Position numbers and translations under genes: made by a program. The notes below the pieces were generated by a model. It did no database searches and was not told the origin of the DNA. It was given only the letters and a program-made list of their open reading frames with translations. Of a stretch of 64,000 nt of DNA, positions 22,330 through 35,281 are shown one piece after another. Location of the stretch: NCBI RefSeq assembly GCF_964340395.1, contig NC_135569.1, positions 17,098,257 through 17,162,256 of the forward strand. The letters are read 5' to 3'. The number at the start of each line of letters is the position of its first letter. The first letter of the stretch is position 1. The stretch is from Glandiceps talaboti. Taxonomy: Eukaryota > Hemichordata > Enteropneusta > Spengelidae.

Positions 22330-24480
22330 ATTTACAGCCAGCTTTTCACTTTCATTGTCTATTTGTTTAGTCATACCTTTAGTCATATTGTTCCTACCAT
22401 TGTCATTATCATGATAGTTGATAATAGTTGGTTTACTAATTTTGTTAAGATGGCCATGATGGACACGTACAATGTACTACTATTCCACCATATCGTACAA
22501 AAACTACAGCCCCTTCTTGTCCTATCACTGTTGCCGATCCTCTCCATTCAGGACTGTCATGGCGCTTGTAATATACTCTGTCACCTGTCAAACATTCACC
22601 TGGTGTTCGATGGGTCTGTTTTCTGAGTGCTCTTCTTATTCTTTCTGCACATTCAGCCTCTGTGAATGCTTTCCTAGCAGCATACATGGAATTAATATGG
22701 TTACTAACCACTTGACTTGTTGTACCCTCCAAGGCTGGTGTCTACCAAGACAGATGGCACATTAGGATTTCTTCCATACACCAGCTGGTACGCGCTGTAA
22801 CCATGAATGTTACATAAACTGTTCTTTGCAATTAAAGCCCAGTTGAGTGTTGTCTCCCAGTCACAGTTTCTGTCTGCTTTAACTTTCCTCATAATTTCTG
22901 TGAGTGTCTGATTATGTCTCTCCAAAAGGCCACTGCTCCATGGACTAAATGCTGCCATTGTCTTTGAATCTATGTTGAAGTCTTCACACATATCACAGAC
23001 TTCTTCATTGTTGAATTCTCCTCCGTTGTCACTATATAATCTCTTAGGAGTGCCATGGATACTTATCCGCTTCTTAATGAAGTTTTTGACAAATACTGAT
23101 GATTGCTTACTTGTCATTATAGCTCCTGCACTAAATCGACTGAATTCACCAATGATGTGTAGATACCATACATTTCTCTCTAACGCATGAAGATCCACTG
23201 CTACAGTTTCATTAAAGTCACTTGCTAGTGGGAGCCCTGCTGCAGGCTTTGGTGATGGTTTCTTATATTTCTGACATATATCACAATCATTGACTACTTG
23301 TATCAAGGTCTTAATTACCTCAGTGTCCGTTGTTCTTGCACTCAACAACAGTTTCTTAAGTTGGTCAGATGATGCATGTCCAAATTGACAATGCAGTTTG
23401 GTCAATATCTTCTTTTGACCTTCTTTGCTTGTCTCTTCAGAGATGATTAGTATTTCATTCTCTTCATCATGTACATCATTTTGAGTCTCATTGTTACTTC
23501 TGTCCTGGATATTTACACAGTAGTGTCCATTGGATGTGAAGTTCAAATCAACAGGTTGGTTGAACATCTCTGCCCTGTCATTAGCCAGATCTAACACTGT
23601 CCCTTCTCGTTTTAGTGAGGTTTTACTTAGCAATAAGTGAAGGTCCAAGTCCACCACTTCTGTGTCAATGTTGCAGGAAGTGTCACCTATTTTTGCTGGC
23701 AGATTCACATTCACTATGGACTTCACCTGAGCACAATCTCCAAATCTAAATCCTTCATCACTCGGTGTTGTACGAACCTAGGACTTTTGTTTACTATCTA
23801 AATTATAAACATAGTTATCAAACCATTTTCTACCACATACTGTACAAGTACAGGCAGTATCTATCACAGCACATCCTAATGCTTCAGCCATCAAAACTTC
23901 ATTATCTGCTGACTCTTCTTTTGCAAATAAAGTCAGATTACATTGTTCATCCTAAGAACGACATATATCATAATTACCATCATCTTCTTCTCTCATTTTG
24001 ACATCAGCCGTTTGTTGATGTGGATAGTCTTTAGCCCAGTGGAAAACAGATTGACACACCATACATCTACTATGCCTACCAAATCTATCAATTGGATTTG
24101 TCCCGCTTGATTTGTTGCCAGTACTATTATTACTTAGTGGTGACCAACCTTGGTTACTTCGTCTCCTATTTGAACCATTTCCGGCATTGTATCACTCCGT
24201 TATATAAGCCGTTTCCTGTTTGATGGACATACCAAATGTTGACTTACCACCAGTGATGTCTCCCATTACTGCATGGCTTTCACTGAAAATCCACTTCCGT
24301 GCTGACTTCATTGAATCAAACTTTAAGTCTGGTGCTGCACTCAAAGCAAGTTAACGGTCTTTTTGGGATAAGCCAACCCAAAAGTCTCTAAACAGCAAGC
24401 TCATTTTTCCATGTCTCGTAGACCGTGTCCGGGCCCAAGGCCAGTTGGTTTTTGTAACTGTTAGATGCCATTGCTCTGCT
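22330..24480 (-). mobile_element. Copia-like retroelement remnant (gag-PR-IN)
   Basis: Minus-strand element read from 24480 down. A gag region with several stops contains a CCHC-type knuckle CMVCQSVFHWAKDYP (about 24040-24090) in which the last Cys is Tyr. Next is a retropepsin-like block with CAVIDTACTCTVCG (about 23840-23880), then the integrase at 22704-23760. After the integrase the frame shifts into a domain with YKRHDSPEWRGSATVIGQ, and the element ends near 22330 before any reverse transcriptase. Integrase ahead of the (lost) RT fits the Copia order. No LTRs were seen. Confidence 0.75.
22704..23760 (-). pseudogene. Copia-like protease tail and integrase
   Basis: The ORF calls from 23726 but starts at a GTG; open sequence continues upstream with DEGFRFGDCAQ, the end of the retropepsin domain. 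Then come a GAG-pre-integrase zinc region (LHCQFGHASSDQL ... CDICQKYKKP) and the integrase core. The catalytic residues are all present: D in VAVDLHA, D in LYSDNGGEF, E in SSGLLERHNQ. The frame is broken at 22704, after which GTTSQVVSNHINSMY continues in another frame to about 22445. The core could have been active recently, but gag and the absence of RT show that the copy is defective. Confidence 0.75.
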
Positions 24481-24699
24481 ACCAATGTAAGCTTGCAATA
24501 AAGCTCAATGAACTACTAAAGTTCAGACCAATTGTTACGTCGTGACTGTCCTGTGCACATGAACAACAGGAAGGTGCATGCCCCCATTCGCACATGTGTA
24601 GATGTCCATATCATAAATGATTAATGTGACTATGACAACAAAATAGACTTTCACATGACATTTCTGTTCTAGAAAAAGAAATCTACTAGAACTTAAGGT

Positions 24700-25170
24700 C
24701 TTACATCTGGATTCCAGTGTCTAAGGTTGAAATTTTGTACATCAGGACAGAAACATGTCATGTATCTACATTTTGTACGTACATGAGTCCAGTGTCTAAG
24801 GTAGTAACTTTATAGTTATACATCATGACAGAGACATGTCATGTATCTATGTACATGAGTCCAGTGTCTAAGGTTGTAATTTTGTACATCATGACAGAGA
24901 CATGTCATGTATCTATGTACATGAGTCCAGTGTCTAAGGTTGTAATTTTGTACATCATGACAGAGACATGTCATGTATCTATGTACATGAGTCCAGTGTC
25001 TAAGGTTGTAATTTTGTACATCATGACAGAAACATGTTATGTACATAATTCTAGTGTCCATAAGGTATTAAACTTTGTACATCATGACAGAGAAACATGT
25101 CTTGTATGTACATGATTCCAGTGTCTAAGGTAGTAACTACATCATGACAGAAATATATCACATGATTCCA
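24700..25170. repeat. 66-bp minisatellite
   Basis: Units containing CATCATGACAGAGACATGTC, CATGAGTCCAGTGTCTAAGG and TTGTAATTTTGTA recur at exactly 66 bp in the centre (24821, 24887, 24953) and become degenerate at both edges. Confidence 0.92.
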
Positions 25171-25469
25171 GTGTCATCATGATAGAAAGTTAAACTTGTC
25201 ACATTTTCATATGTGTGCAAGGTTGTAATTAAAGGTTTGTGCATCTTAATAAAAACATGTTACAAGATGTTATTGTTTTGGTATGAATTTGTTTGGTTGT
25301 TGCTCATAAGTGATGACATTTGTAAGTTCATGTGAATGAAATGCAAATACTCTGTATTTCAGCACAATTTTTTGTGGCTAATTGTTTTTGGATGTGGCTA
25401 AAAATGCCCTTTTTAGCCACAGTGGCTAATGCTTTTGAAAACCTACCACTAGCACAGCACACCCTAACA

Positions 25470-25690
25470 GATACCTTGTATACCCTACCAAATATCTCAC
25501 ACACCATACCAATTACCTTGTATACCTTACCAAATATCTCACACGCCCTAGCAAATACCTCATTTACCCTATCAAATATCCTGTACACCCTGCCAAATAT
25601 CCCATATACAACCTGCACAATATCCAACAAACCCTGTCAATATCTCACACACCTTGCCAAGTATCTCACATGCCCTACCAGTGTTAGCAG
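25470..25690. repeat. Short CTCACACACCCTA minisatellite, second locus
   Basis: About ten degenerate units of 20-22 bp such as CCCTACCAAATATCTCACAC and CCAAATATCCCATATACAAC. Related arrays are at 11040-11150 and 28200-28330. Confidence 0.8.
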
Positions 25691-25835
25691 TGAGGCAAAA
25701 TCATGCATATTATACGCAATGGAAATTACTTATACGCATATTTGATTGAACGATCTGTATCCTGTACGCAACCAATTTTGTTACATTTGCCATGCCCCGG
25801 CCCCTCGACTGACGATACGGCATCATACTGAGTGA

Positions 25836-25890
25836 GAGTCAGTTGTTTTTATTTTGATACATAATAACATGTACCCTGGCACTGTCAAAA
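25836..25890 (-). repeat. Copy of the TATCAAAATAAAAGCAATCAAC repeat
   Basis: On the minus strand this reads GTACATGTTATTATGTATC then AAAATAAAAACAACTGACT, matching the segments at about 43200 and 43920 in the duplicated block 42930-43990. Probably part of an unnamed dispersed repeat. Confidence 0.5.
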
Positions 25891-25899
25891 TCAATGTAA

Positions 25900-27020
25900 A
25901 CAAGCCATTGAGAATGACATAGTCCCCGCTATGATTGGCTTTTAAGGAATTAGCACTACTCTGATCACGCAACAACACTTGTGAACCTAAATCAAACAGA
26001 CTTAGATATGTTGTGTCTGCTTGTCGGACATGGAACATGCCTACAACAATAAAGGATTGGTCGGGTATGGGGGATCATATCAATATGAAAATGGATATGC
26101 AAATGTATGTCATAGAACACTGTCCTAATACCAACTCTGAATGAGATCTGTTCAAGCATGTCTGAGTTGGCTTTGGACATGGAAAATTCACAAACAAAAT
26201 GGCTGCCAGGCAGCCATATTGGATCGTATCATGACGAAAATGGATATGCACATGTATGTCATAGAACACTGTCCTAATACCAACTTCGAATGAGATCTGT
26301 TCAAGCATGTCTGAGTTATGGCTTTGGACATGGAAAATTTGCAAACAAAATGGCTGCCAGGCAGCCATATTGGATCGTATCACAATGAAAATGGATATGC
26401 ACATGTATGTCATAGAACACTGTCCTAATACCAACTTTGAATGAGATCTGTTTAAGCATGTCTGAGTTATGGCTTTGGACATGGGAAATTTGCAAACAAA
26501 ATGGCTGCCAGGCAGCCATATTGGATCGTATCACAATGAAAATGGATATGCACATGTATGTCATAGAACACTGTCCTAATACTAACTTTGAATGAGATCT
26601 GTTCAAGCATGTCTAAGTTATGGCTTTGGACATGAAAATTCACAAACAAAATGGCTGCCAGGTGGCCATATTGGATCGTATCATGACAACAATGAATATG
26701 CACATATATGCCATAGAACACTGTCCTAATACCAACTCTGAATGAGATCTGTGTGAGCATGTCTGAGTTATGGCTTTAGACAGGGAAAATTCGCAAACAA
26801 AATGGCTGCTAGGCGGCCATATTGGATCGTATCATAAAACAAATTGACGTGCATATGTATGCCATAGCATGTTGCCCCTGTACCAAGTTTGAAAAAAATC
26901 GGTACAGGCATCTCCAAGAACGGCTGCGGACGGACAGACGGACGGACGGACGGACGCACGGACGGACAGACGGAACCCAATCCATAAGTCCCCGTTCCGG
27001 ACTTCGTCCGCGGGGACTAA
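25900..27020 (+). mobile_element. Repeat family A, long copy (A1)
   Basis: Starts near the hairpin word CATTGAGAATGACATAGTCC, then has a 151-bp VNTR in about six units (26175, 26326, 26477, 26628 and so on) carrying CAAAATGGCTGCCAGGCAGC. It continues with a block GCCCCTGTACCAAGTTTG, a GGAC microsatellite and the terminus CCGGACTTCGTCCGCGGGGA ending CTAA. The subterminal inverted pair TAGTCCCCG / CGGGGACTA is visible. Probably non-autonomous, Helentron-like (inference). The ORFs read from it are translation artefacts. Confidence 0.75.
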
Positions 27021-28199
27021 AAAGACGCAACACTACTGATTGGCCGAGAAAGGGGCGTTGACTAATGACGTCAGATGACTGCTACATTTCAAATTCAGAA
27101 GCACGTCCCTATCACTAAACCCGGAACCATGGATCGCGAAAAGTTCATGACAGCTTCCTGGTGAGTATACTTGTACGATTTCCAATACAACTGCATTTTT
27201 ACCGTGTCAAACTGTGAATCTGTGTATACTGAAATTTATTTCATTTTGGTGGCCCATAAAGTAGTGATGCTTCCTGGGGGATTTGAAGGGCTTTCGTTAC
27301 ATAGGCGTAGCTTCGATCAGCCAATCGGCAACGATCTGATTATTCAAAATAGCTAGACGTACAGAGGAGTTTATCCAGGGTCGTGAATCGATGTCCCCTT
27401 GTCTCTTCCCCTTACATGTAGGAATATATTATCAAAAGGTTGTTATATTTAGTCTGTAGACCTGGAAAACAACAATCTATGAAATATTACACGCCCCTAT
27501 GGTGTCAGTGAACAACACAAGCCTTTCAACGTTTCATATTTCATCTTGTTTTTGTACCGTAAACACGAGACAGTGTGTGTTTACATGCAAACAATCCATC
27601 GATCTGAGTCAGCTTCAAGTTCGCCCTGAAAAGGGCCGATGTGAAAAATATTCCCTGTACCTCCTGATCTTCGTTGAGCTAAATGACGGAGGAAAGACAT
27701 GTTGACTGTTTGAAAGCTGTAGAATGAATGACTAGTTTGAAAAAAGTAGGCGTGAATGTGAATCGCACAGGAAAGAACCTATTTGTGTTTCATGAATTTT
27801 TTTGCATAATGGATAAATATCTGAAGACTACGCCGAAATGATCGTAGTTTGGGTTCATGAATAACAGACAATAGGTGTTTATTTTTCATTGTCTACAACC
27901 TAAAGGTTCGTGAATATGCGTAGAGACTATATGAATATTCACAGTAGTACATAGTAACTATTAGTAATAATTACAATGTTTTTGATTTTGATTTTGCCCC
28001 TAAAAAAACATTGATTTTACATATGACAAAACTAAATTTCCACAACTGCCACATCAATTAACACTATCTCCATTATTCAGGGTATGTTCTCTAGGTACCA
28101 TAAACCCGGAAGTAAATTGGCGATGCATCAAAATTAGGTCGATACACAAATTTCAATGGCCTTTGAGTACAACATATGCAATGAAAAAAAATCACCACA
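27021..28199. other. Intronic DNA with a CRE-like site and a possible plus-strand exon
   Basis: A locally GC-richer patch (27000-27170) contains TGACGTCA at 27066-27073 and an ATG at 27129 followed after 33 bases by GTGAGTAT, a strong donor. See the separate finding. Otherwise nothing recognised. Confidence 0.3.
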
Positions 28200-28330
28200 A
28201 AAACTGCTTACCAAATATCCAAATATCTTACACATCTAGCCAAATATCCCACACACCCTGCCAAATATTCCTCACACCCTACCAAATATCTCACACAGCC
28301 AAGCAGCTATCTTACAAACCCTACATACTT
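28200..28330. repeat. Short CTCACACACCCTA minisatellite, third locus
   Basis: Five to six degenerate units, for example CCAAATATCCCACACACCCT. It sits 40 bp from the WDR33 exon at 28369, on the intron side. Confidence 0.7.
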
Positions 28331-28368
28331 CACAAAACATAAGAATCAAAGCTGCTACGTTAACTCAC

Positions 28369-28452
28369 CATCACCCGACTTTGATAAATGCTCTGGTAAT
28401 CCATGTTCTAGACCCATGCCAGGTATAAGAGGGGCATTCACCGATTCATCAT
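28369..28452 (-). CDS. WDR33: WDR33 exon, IPGMGLEHGLPEHL linker
   Basis: An 84-bp exon between acceptor tgtactttcag and donor GTGAGT. It encodes an acidic lead-in (DDESVNAPL) and IPGMGLEHGLPEHL, matching the vertebrate IPGMGIPEQL segment after the WD domain. Both phases are 1. It is followed by the longest intron of the gene (17.5 kb), which contains the Polinton remnant. Confidence 0.9.
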
Positions 28453-28963
28453 CTGAAAGTACACAGAACAGTAATGTGGAGACATATAAGACTTTGATTT
28501 ACTACAGTAAATGTAATACAGCAGAATGCTGCTATGTCCCTTTGATTAAAGCCATCACTGTAGAATCGAGATCAAAATGTCAATCTGAACCTGAATCTGA
28601 TTCTGATCATTTCTACAAGACTTGACAATCACCATGTTATGTTCCAGACACTGACAATATATTCCCTCAGACTCTCTAGGGGCAGAAGCCAAATGAGTCT
28701 GGGTAACTGAGACTACTCTACATGACTTGTATGTAAAATATATTCTGACAGAAATACCTACTGTCAGAACAGTCACAATATATTTCTCATTTATGAACTT
28801 TACCCTAGGCTAATCCTACCCTTTGACTGTCAGATTGACAACTTGTCACACTTCGATGCATCAACTGGCATGCCTGATGTCAACAGGGTTAAAATATACA
28901 TCTTGAACTCTTGAACTTTGACCTGTGCTAATGTTTACCTTTGACCTCAGAATGACAACTCAC

Positions 28964-29061
28964 CATACTCTAAAGCATCTTCTGAAGTCCCTGCTGGCAG
29001 GATATTCAAATTGTACTTGTCTCTCATTTTATCACCAGGTCTGTTTCTTGTCCAAAATTTC
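28964..29061 (-). CDS. WDR33: WDR33 exon, end of propeller
   Basis: A 98-bp exon between acceptor gtattgtag and donor GTGAGT. It encodes KFWTRNRPGDKMRDKYNLN followed by an acidic stretch ending SEDALEY. This is the closing strand of the last WD blade and the conserved segment just after the propeller. Enters in phase 2 and leaves in phase 1. Confidence 0.93.
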
Positions 29062-29230
29062 CTACAATACAAATAGTAGTCAAAATGAACAATGGAAGAA
29101 TATTAATCAATTCAAAGGAGAATCATGTATTTGCAACTGTAAAGTGAAATTATTTTCACTTACAAATTTTGTCAAATCACAGCACTTAGTACATAGGTAA
29201 ATCATGTCAATCAAGCCTTTCCCCTCCCCC

Positions 29231-29460
<230 letters not shown>

Positions 29461-29734
29461 ATCTTGATCTTTCAATCTTGATCTCTTTCTTGAGGTGATG
29501 TCTTAGAACTATTTGACAGGCATTGTAAGCATTATTTTGTCATGGCTGATCAAACACTCATGATTACAATGAACACAAAAAGTAAGATGTGTTTGTGACC
29601 TGCACAACCGATTTATTACAATGGCTGCATCACTTTGTTCAAAGAAAAGTATCTGATGAGAGGAAACTTGGAATAAACAGGTAATTTAAACAAACAACTT
29701 AAAATATGAAGCAAGATAAAGGTAAATGACATAC

Positions 29735-29845
29735 GTGGTATGGTCATTAGATCCTGAACACAGTATATGTCCTAAAGGATGCCAGGCTAAGCTCCATACC
29801 ATTCCTTCATGTGCCTGCTCCATACCTCCAACTTCTTTATCATTT
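29735..29845 (-). CDS. WDR33: WDR33 exon, WD repeat 7 segment
   Basis: A 111-bp exon between acceptor ctctgtacag and donor GTATGT. It encodes [19 protein letters not shown] then [17 protein letters not shown], the last WD blade. Enters and leaves in phase 2. The family motif GGMEMAHEGMIWSLAWHP of vertebrates is almost unchanged, which supports the call. A long GA/GACA microsatellite lies about 280 bp downstream in the following intron. Confidence 0.93.
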
Positions 29846-32717
29846 CTGTACAGAGAGATATTCAAATATGCAAAATTCCAGTTATCAAAAGGTAAAAGAT
29901 GGGCACAGCTTGGTCACTTGCAGTGCTATTCCAAAGTAGATCTTAAAATTTGACAAGAAATGTGGGCAACAATTGTTCAGTACTGTATTTCAAAACTATA
30001 TTTCAGTATTCATGGCTAGTTTAAGGATGAGATGCAGGTTCGTTGGCTCACTTTTCCTTCATAATATTTCACAATAAAGACAAGATAAATACACTCTGTG
30101 TTTCATGTATTATGTTGAGCCTATATTTGAAGTTGTGGTTTCTGTGGTGATTCTTTACATTTTCAAGCATATTACTGACTGTTACCCAAAAACTGCAGTT
30201 TTTGTCAATTATCACTTAAAATTATTTCACTTTAACAAACAGTCTAGTCATTTTTCAACAGTAAATGAAACTTGAGTACATAAACTAAAAAAGGTTACCT
30301 GTATTAGCTTAGTTTTTCTCTCAATGTCTTGTGATAATCATCGAAAGTTGTCTTTTTGTATTTTTTTCATAAATTTACATCTTTCACACGTGACTACATG
30401 ATATCTCTCCATTCCCTCAAAATTTTCACTATCCAGAGGAACTTTTTTAGGTATAGTGTCTCCGAGAATTGTCTACAAATTTGAGACACCTGGGACGGTC
30501 CAACGCTAAGCTTAATAGTTTTGAACTTCATAACATGTACTAAATAAAGAGCTGAGAAAATGGCAAATTTGCATAATTAGACCCTTTCTGCGCTATAAAA
30601 CCTCTCAAATTCGACTAACACTTCAACAGCTGTTTCCTGTGACTTGCAATTCCTTTATTTAACCTTGCCGTTTGGTTGTGTATAGCTCCTTTCCTACAGA
30701 CATGGAGAAAATGTGGTATTTTGGGAGGGCCACAGAACGTGATGAAAGGAGATACAACACAGTCAACAGATCGAAAAGTGTTTGTTTCCCGCAAAAAGGT
30801 GTCACTGCATTAATTAGTCATCAATGGGGTGGAGACTTTAGATAGTCTTTTAACTAGTATGCATAATTAATTAGTATCCCCATATGGCTATGGGCTCAGA
30901 CTCAGGATCAGACCTGACTCGAATATGGGCTAAGTTTTTATTTGAAGCCATATTCCTGGTAATGTATTAGGCATTGCTACGCAGTTGTTGTTGGTGTTTC
31001 GTTGAAGACACACAATATAAAAGCGAACCTTTTCCCTGAAATTAAATTACCACATCACTTGGTGTCTCAAAAGTTCACGAAGGGATCAAGCCGTGATAAG
31101 CCAATCATTAGAGTGTGGATGCCACAATTTATATGACCTTCACCCTAATAATATAATATAGTATGTAGGACATTGTCAAAATCCACCAATGCAAAAGTTC
31201 GAAGCTAGTCTAAGACCACGTTGTGTGATACAGAAATATAAAACCCCAAAATCACCGATGCAATGTCACACATCTGACATGAACTCTCAAGTCTCGAAGA
31301 TAGCATGGTTCATTTTCGATGCTCCAACTATTATGATTAAATCGTTTTATTAATGTAAACATCAAAATTTTTGAATGCTAAAACAATTAGCCTGCAATAC
31401 TGTTAGATATTCGAGATTTGTATGTTTTTTACAGAGGAGGCCGGAAGGGTCTCACGTGATACCCATGTGACCGTTTCGCAAGAGAGCATACGCTGATGAC
31501 CTCGGTGAGTATCTCATGCTTTTATCCGTTTTATTACCATTTGCGTCATTAGTCTTTCGTTCAGACGATCACTATTTTTTTAAATGACCATTACGAGTGT
31601 AATGCAACATGGTAATCATTTTTTCAGTTTTTATAGTGTGTCTAAAACGAACACAAACTTTGGTACTCGACAAGTCAATGTTATTGATATCTCAGTTTCC
31701 AGGTTTTTCACCTCGGTCGTTTTAACACAAAATTATGTTTCTAAGTAACAGTATGCTTTTGTCACTTTTCCATTAATTATTGTCATGAATTTCGTGGTTC
31801 TGCAGCGATCTCCCGAATACCCCGCTTTATTAATGTGTATAAATACTTTTTGTTGATTTTGGATGTTTTGCGACCCATTGTGGTACGTATGTGCGTACGT
31901 ATATGTACTTGCATATAACACGCGAAGTGGCTTGGCTGTTGATGGCTGTTCTAGTACACTTGCTGGCCAGGTGTGCTTATTGACACTCTTATGTCGTGCA
32001 GTGATCGTTACCCGTAACACTAATTTTCAGCATTTTATCTTGTATCCTTAGAATTTTGCTCTTTTCACTCTTATCAAGTCATTTTTCTGTTTATTTTCAG
32101 ATTCGTCGCTATCGCTAGTCGATTTGCTGTGCCACATCTGGACTTTCTTCTGTTCTTCATGTTACATTTTGTTTCGTATTAAACCATCTCTGTGTTGACT
32201 TCTATAAATTTGTCTTGCGTGAGAAAAAGACCTGAATGTATTTAAACGTAAACCCCTTTCCTACCCCCTGATGACTTACAAACTAATTGTTAAAAAAATT
32301 AATGTACAACAACGTCATGTATTACAAGTATGATAGACAATTGAGACCTCCAAGGCCTATTTTATGTCTAAGCTTTAATATGTTCAGAAAACACTCATAT
32401 TACGGATCCATGTAGTGAATATTTTCTTCTTCACATGACTTTCATGCCAGTCACTCAAAATATCAAAGGGTATATGTCAGTATCTACAAATCTCGCCATT
32501 CCAGCTCAAAATTGTATATATTACATCTACCTTGCTAGTTATATAATATTTCGCAATGCTTACATGATCAAAATACCTCATCAGAGTCATACGTTACCAC
32601 AATTTACGTAGCCTGAGAGCACATTTTGCTACACATGCCAGACAAGTGAGCAAAACCATGTAGGATTAAAATACGCGAAACTGAGACTCGCACAATTTAT
32701 GGCAATAGAAAACTTTA
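29846..32717. other. WDR33 intron, mostly unrecognised
   Basis: No coding exon on the minus strand was found. At about 31435-31503 a segment is bounded by a good plus-strand acceptor (TTTTTTACAG) and donor (GTGAGTAT), and at 32101 another good plus-strand acceptor (TGTTTATTTTCAG) occurs; see findings. Confidence 0.35.
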
Positions 32718-34009
32718 TAATAAAAATACCGCCATGTTGCTATCTTTACGATATATGCTACCATTTGGCTGTTGCTATGGCTGGGTCTTGTTGCTAGGCA
32801 TATTTAGATACATTTTTTGAATGTTTATTCAATTGTCTATTAATCCCCATTGTTATCTTTGCAATATATGTGATCATTTGGCTGTTGCTATGGGCGTGGT
32901 CTTGTTGCTAGGCACACTTGCATACATTTTTTGAATGTTTATTCATTTGTTTTCTATTCCTGTTATCTTTGCAATATATGTGATTATTTGGCTGTTGCTA
33001 TGGGCGTGGTCTTGTTGCTAGGCATATTTACATACATTTTTTGAATGTTTATTCAATTGTCTATTAATCCCCTTTGTTATCTTTGCAGTACATGTGATCA
33101 TTTGGCTGTTGCTATGGGCGTGGTCTTGTTGCTAGGCACATTTGCATACATTTTTTGAATGTTTATTCATGTCTTTCTATTCCTGTTGTTATCTTTGCAA
33201 TATACATGATTATTTGGCAGTTGCTATGGGCGTGGTCTTGTTGCTAGGCAAATTTACATATATTTTTTGAATGTTTATTCAATTGTCTATTAATCCCTGT
33301 TATCTTTGTGAAATACACGACCGTTTGGCTGTTGCTATGGGCGTGGTCATGGTTGCTATGGTATTTGCATACATTTTTTGAATGTTTACTCATTTGCCTA
33401 CCAGATGATGTTGTTATTTGACCAAAATATACTGCCATTTGGTTGTTGCTAAGGGCGTGGTCATGGTCGCTAGGGCCAATTTTCTCCAAATATTTTGAAG
33501 AATAACACAGAAACATCTCACCAAGTTTCAGACTCTGTGACCACGTACTTTTTGAGATATAAGTTTTTGACCAAAAATGAACATTTTTACACCTAATTTG
33601 CTTATCACTCATGGAATCATGGTATGCTTAATATTTCTTCGTCCATACATCCCTAGATACATTCCCATTAAATTTCAGCCCAATCTGCTCAGTAGTTTTG
33701 GAATTATAGATTTTTAACCAAAAAGACACATTTTTAGCCCTAATTTGCATATCACTGATGGAATCATCCCGTCATGAACAAATCTTACTTTACACCCCCT
33801 TAAGAATGTTCCCACCAAATTTCGCACCAATCTGCCCAGTAGTTTCTGAGTTTAAGTTTTTTGACCAAAAATCACATTTTTTTGACCCAAATCACACACC
33901 TGTGATGCGATCATTTTGATTTGAACAATTTCCCAACTAGACACCCAAGGTAATGGACCCACCAAATATCGTGGCAATCGGTTCAGCGGTTTTTGACTTT
34001 AAGTTGTTT

Positions 34010-34040
<31 letters not shown>

Positions 34041-34112
34041 GACAGACAGGCAGACAGACAGACGCCGGGCGATCCCTACAGCACTACTGAACCTCAGTTC
34101 AGTTGTGCTAAA
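32718..34112 (+). mobile_element. Repeat family B, longest copy (B3)
   Basis: Starts near AAAAATACCGCCATG, has four to five VNTR units of about 110-114 bp with TTTGGCTGTTGCTATGGGCG (about 32877, 32987, 33101, 33213), then the CCACCAAATATCGTGGCAAT tail, a CA/GACA microsatellite (33999-34062) and the terminal hairpin TAGCAC(T)ACTGAAC-loop-GTTCAGT(T)GTGCTA, ending CTAAAA. Confidence 0.75.
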
Positions 34113-34127
34113 AAGGCCGAAGTCTTG

Positions 34128-34200
34128 TTGTTGTTGTTGTTGTTGTTGTTGTATTTAGTTATTTATTTATTCATTTATTTATTCATTTATTTATTTATTA
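34128..34200. repeat. GTT and TTTA microsatellites
   Basis: About eight GTT units followed by TTTA/TTCA units. They directly follow the 3' end of family B copy B3. Confidence 0.9.
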
Positions 34201-34610
34201 TGTTTGAGTAAATGTTTGTATTTTGGAAGGTAGACATCTAACGTTTTAGTTAGGCAGACTGAGTAAAGTCGAAGCGCTGCACTCAGGACACTGCACTCAA
34301 AAATACGACCTGCTTACGCGAGTTGCCTTTATTCTGGTGTCACTATTACACACGATTGCAGGGTGATATCGAATTTGGCAAGTTTCATTTAACTTGAAAA
34401 TATCTCAACATGTGCGAAAACAGACCCTTTCGTGTAGGGTCAATGGTGAAAATGGGTGTGAACGTTGATTTTAATTACTGTAGTAGTTGAGCAAGTTGTG
34501 AGAAGCTCGCCTGTCATGTCACATCACTTGTCAATGGAGGTCACCTTCGACTCTGGGTCGGATCACCTGCTTTCTACTGAAAATCTTGAACAGACCTTGT
34601 CTATTTCTAA

Positions 34611-35281
34611 CAAGTCATTGAGAATGACATAGTCCCCGCTATAATTGGGTTTTAAGGAATTATCACTACTCTGATCACGCAACAACATTTGTGAACCTAA
34701 AGCAAACAGACTTAGATATGTTGTGTGTGCTTGTTGGACATGGAATATGTCTCCAACAATAAAGGATTGGTTGGGTATGGGGGATCATATCACAATGAAA
34801 ATGGAGTCTGAGTTATGGCTTTGGACATGGAAAATTCACAAACAAAATGGCTGCCAGCTAGGCAGCCATATTGGATCGTATCACGACGAAAATGGATATG
34901 CACATGTATGTCATAGAACACTGTCCAAATACCAACTTTGAATGAGATCTGTTTAAGTATGTCTGAGTTATGGCTTTGGACATGGAAAATTCACAAACAA
35001 AATGGCTGCCAGGCAGCCATATTGGATCGTATCACGACGAAAATGGATATGCACATGTATGTCATAGAACACTGTCCTAATACCAACTTTGAATGAGATC
35101 TGTTCAAGCATGTCTGAGTTATGGCTTTGGACATGAAAATTTGCAAACAAAATGGCTGCTAGGCGGCAATATTGGATCGTATCATAAAACAAATTGACGT
35201 GCATATGTATGCCATAGTATGTTGCCCCTGTACCAAGTTTGAAAAAAATCGGTCCAGGCATCTCCAAGAAACGGCTGCGGA
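34611..35281 (+). mobile_element. Repeat family A, 3'-truncated copy (A2)
   Basis: Begins at GTCATTGAGAATGACATAGT, contains about three 151-bp VNTR units and ends at CGGCTGCGG, where unrelated sequence (AGGGAGAAATATCAG) starts. The microsatellite and terminal hairpin of the other copies are missing. The first VNTR unit has an internal deletion. Confidence 0.75.

Noticed and set aside
24816-25115. Tandem-repeat protein with HDVQNYNLRHWTHVHRYMTC
   Set aside because: A 66-bp minisatellite is divisible by three, so a repeat ORF arises by chance; both strands show one.
25992-27061. Repeated ORFs such as ...SFKVGIRTVFYDIHVHIHF and SVRPSVRPS
   Set aside because: They are read-throughs of the 151-bp VNTR and GGAC microsatellite of family A. 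The same ORFs recur at 34968, 39463 and 54949, and frames are not kept between units.
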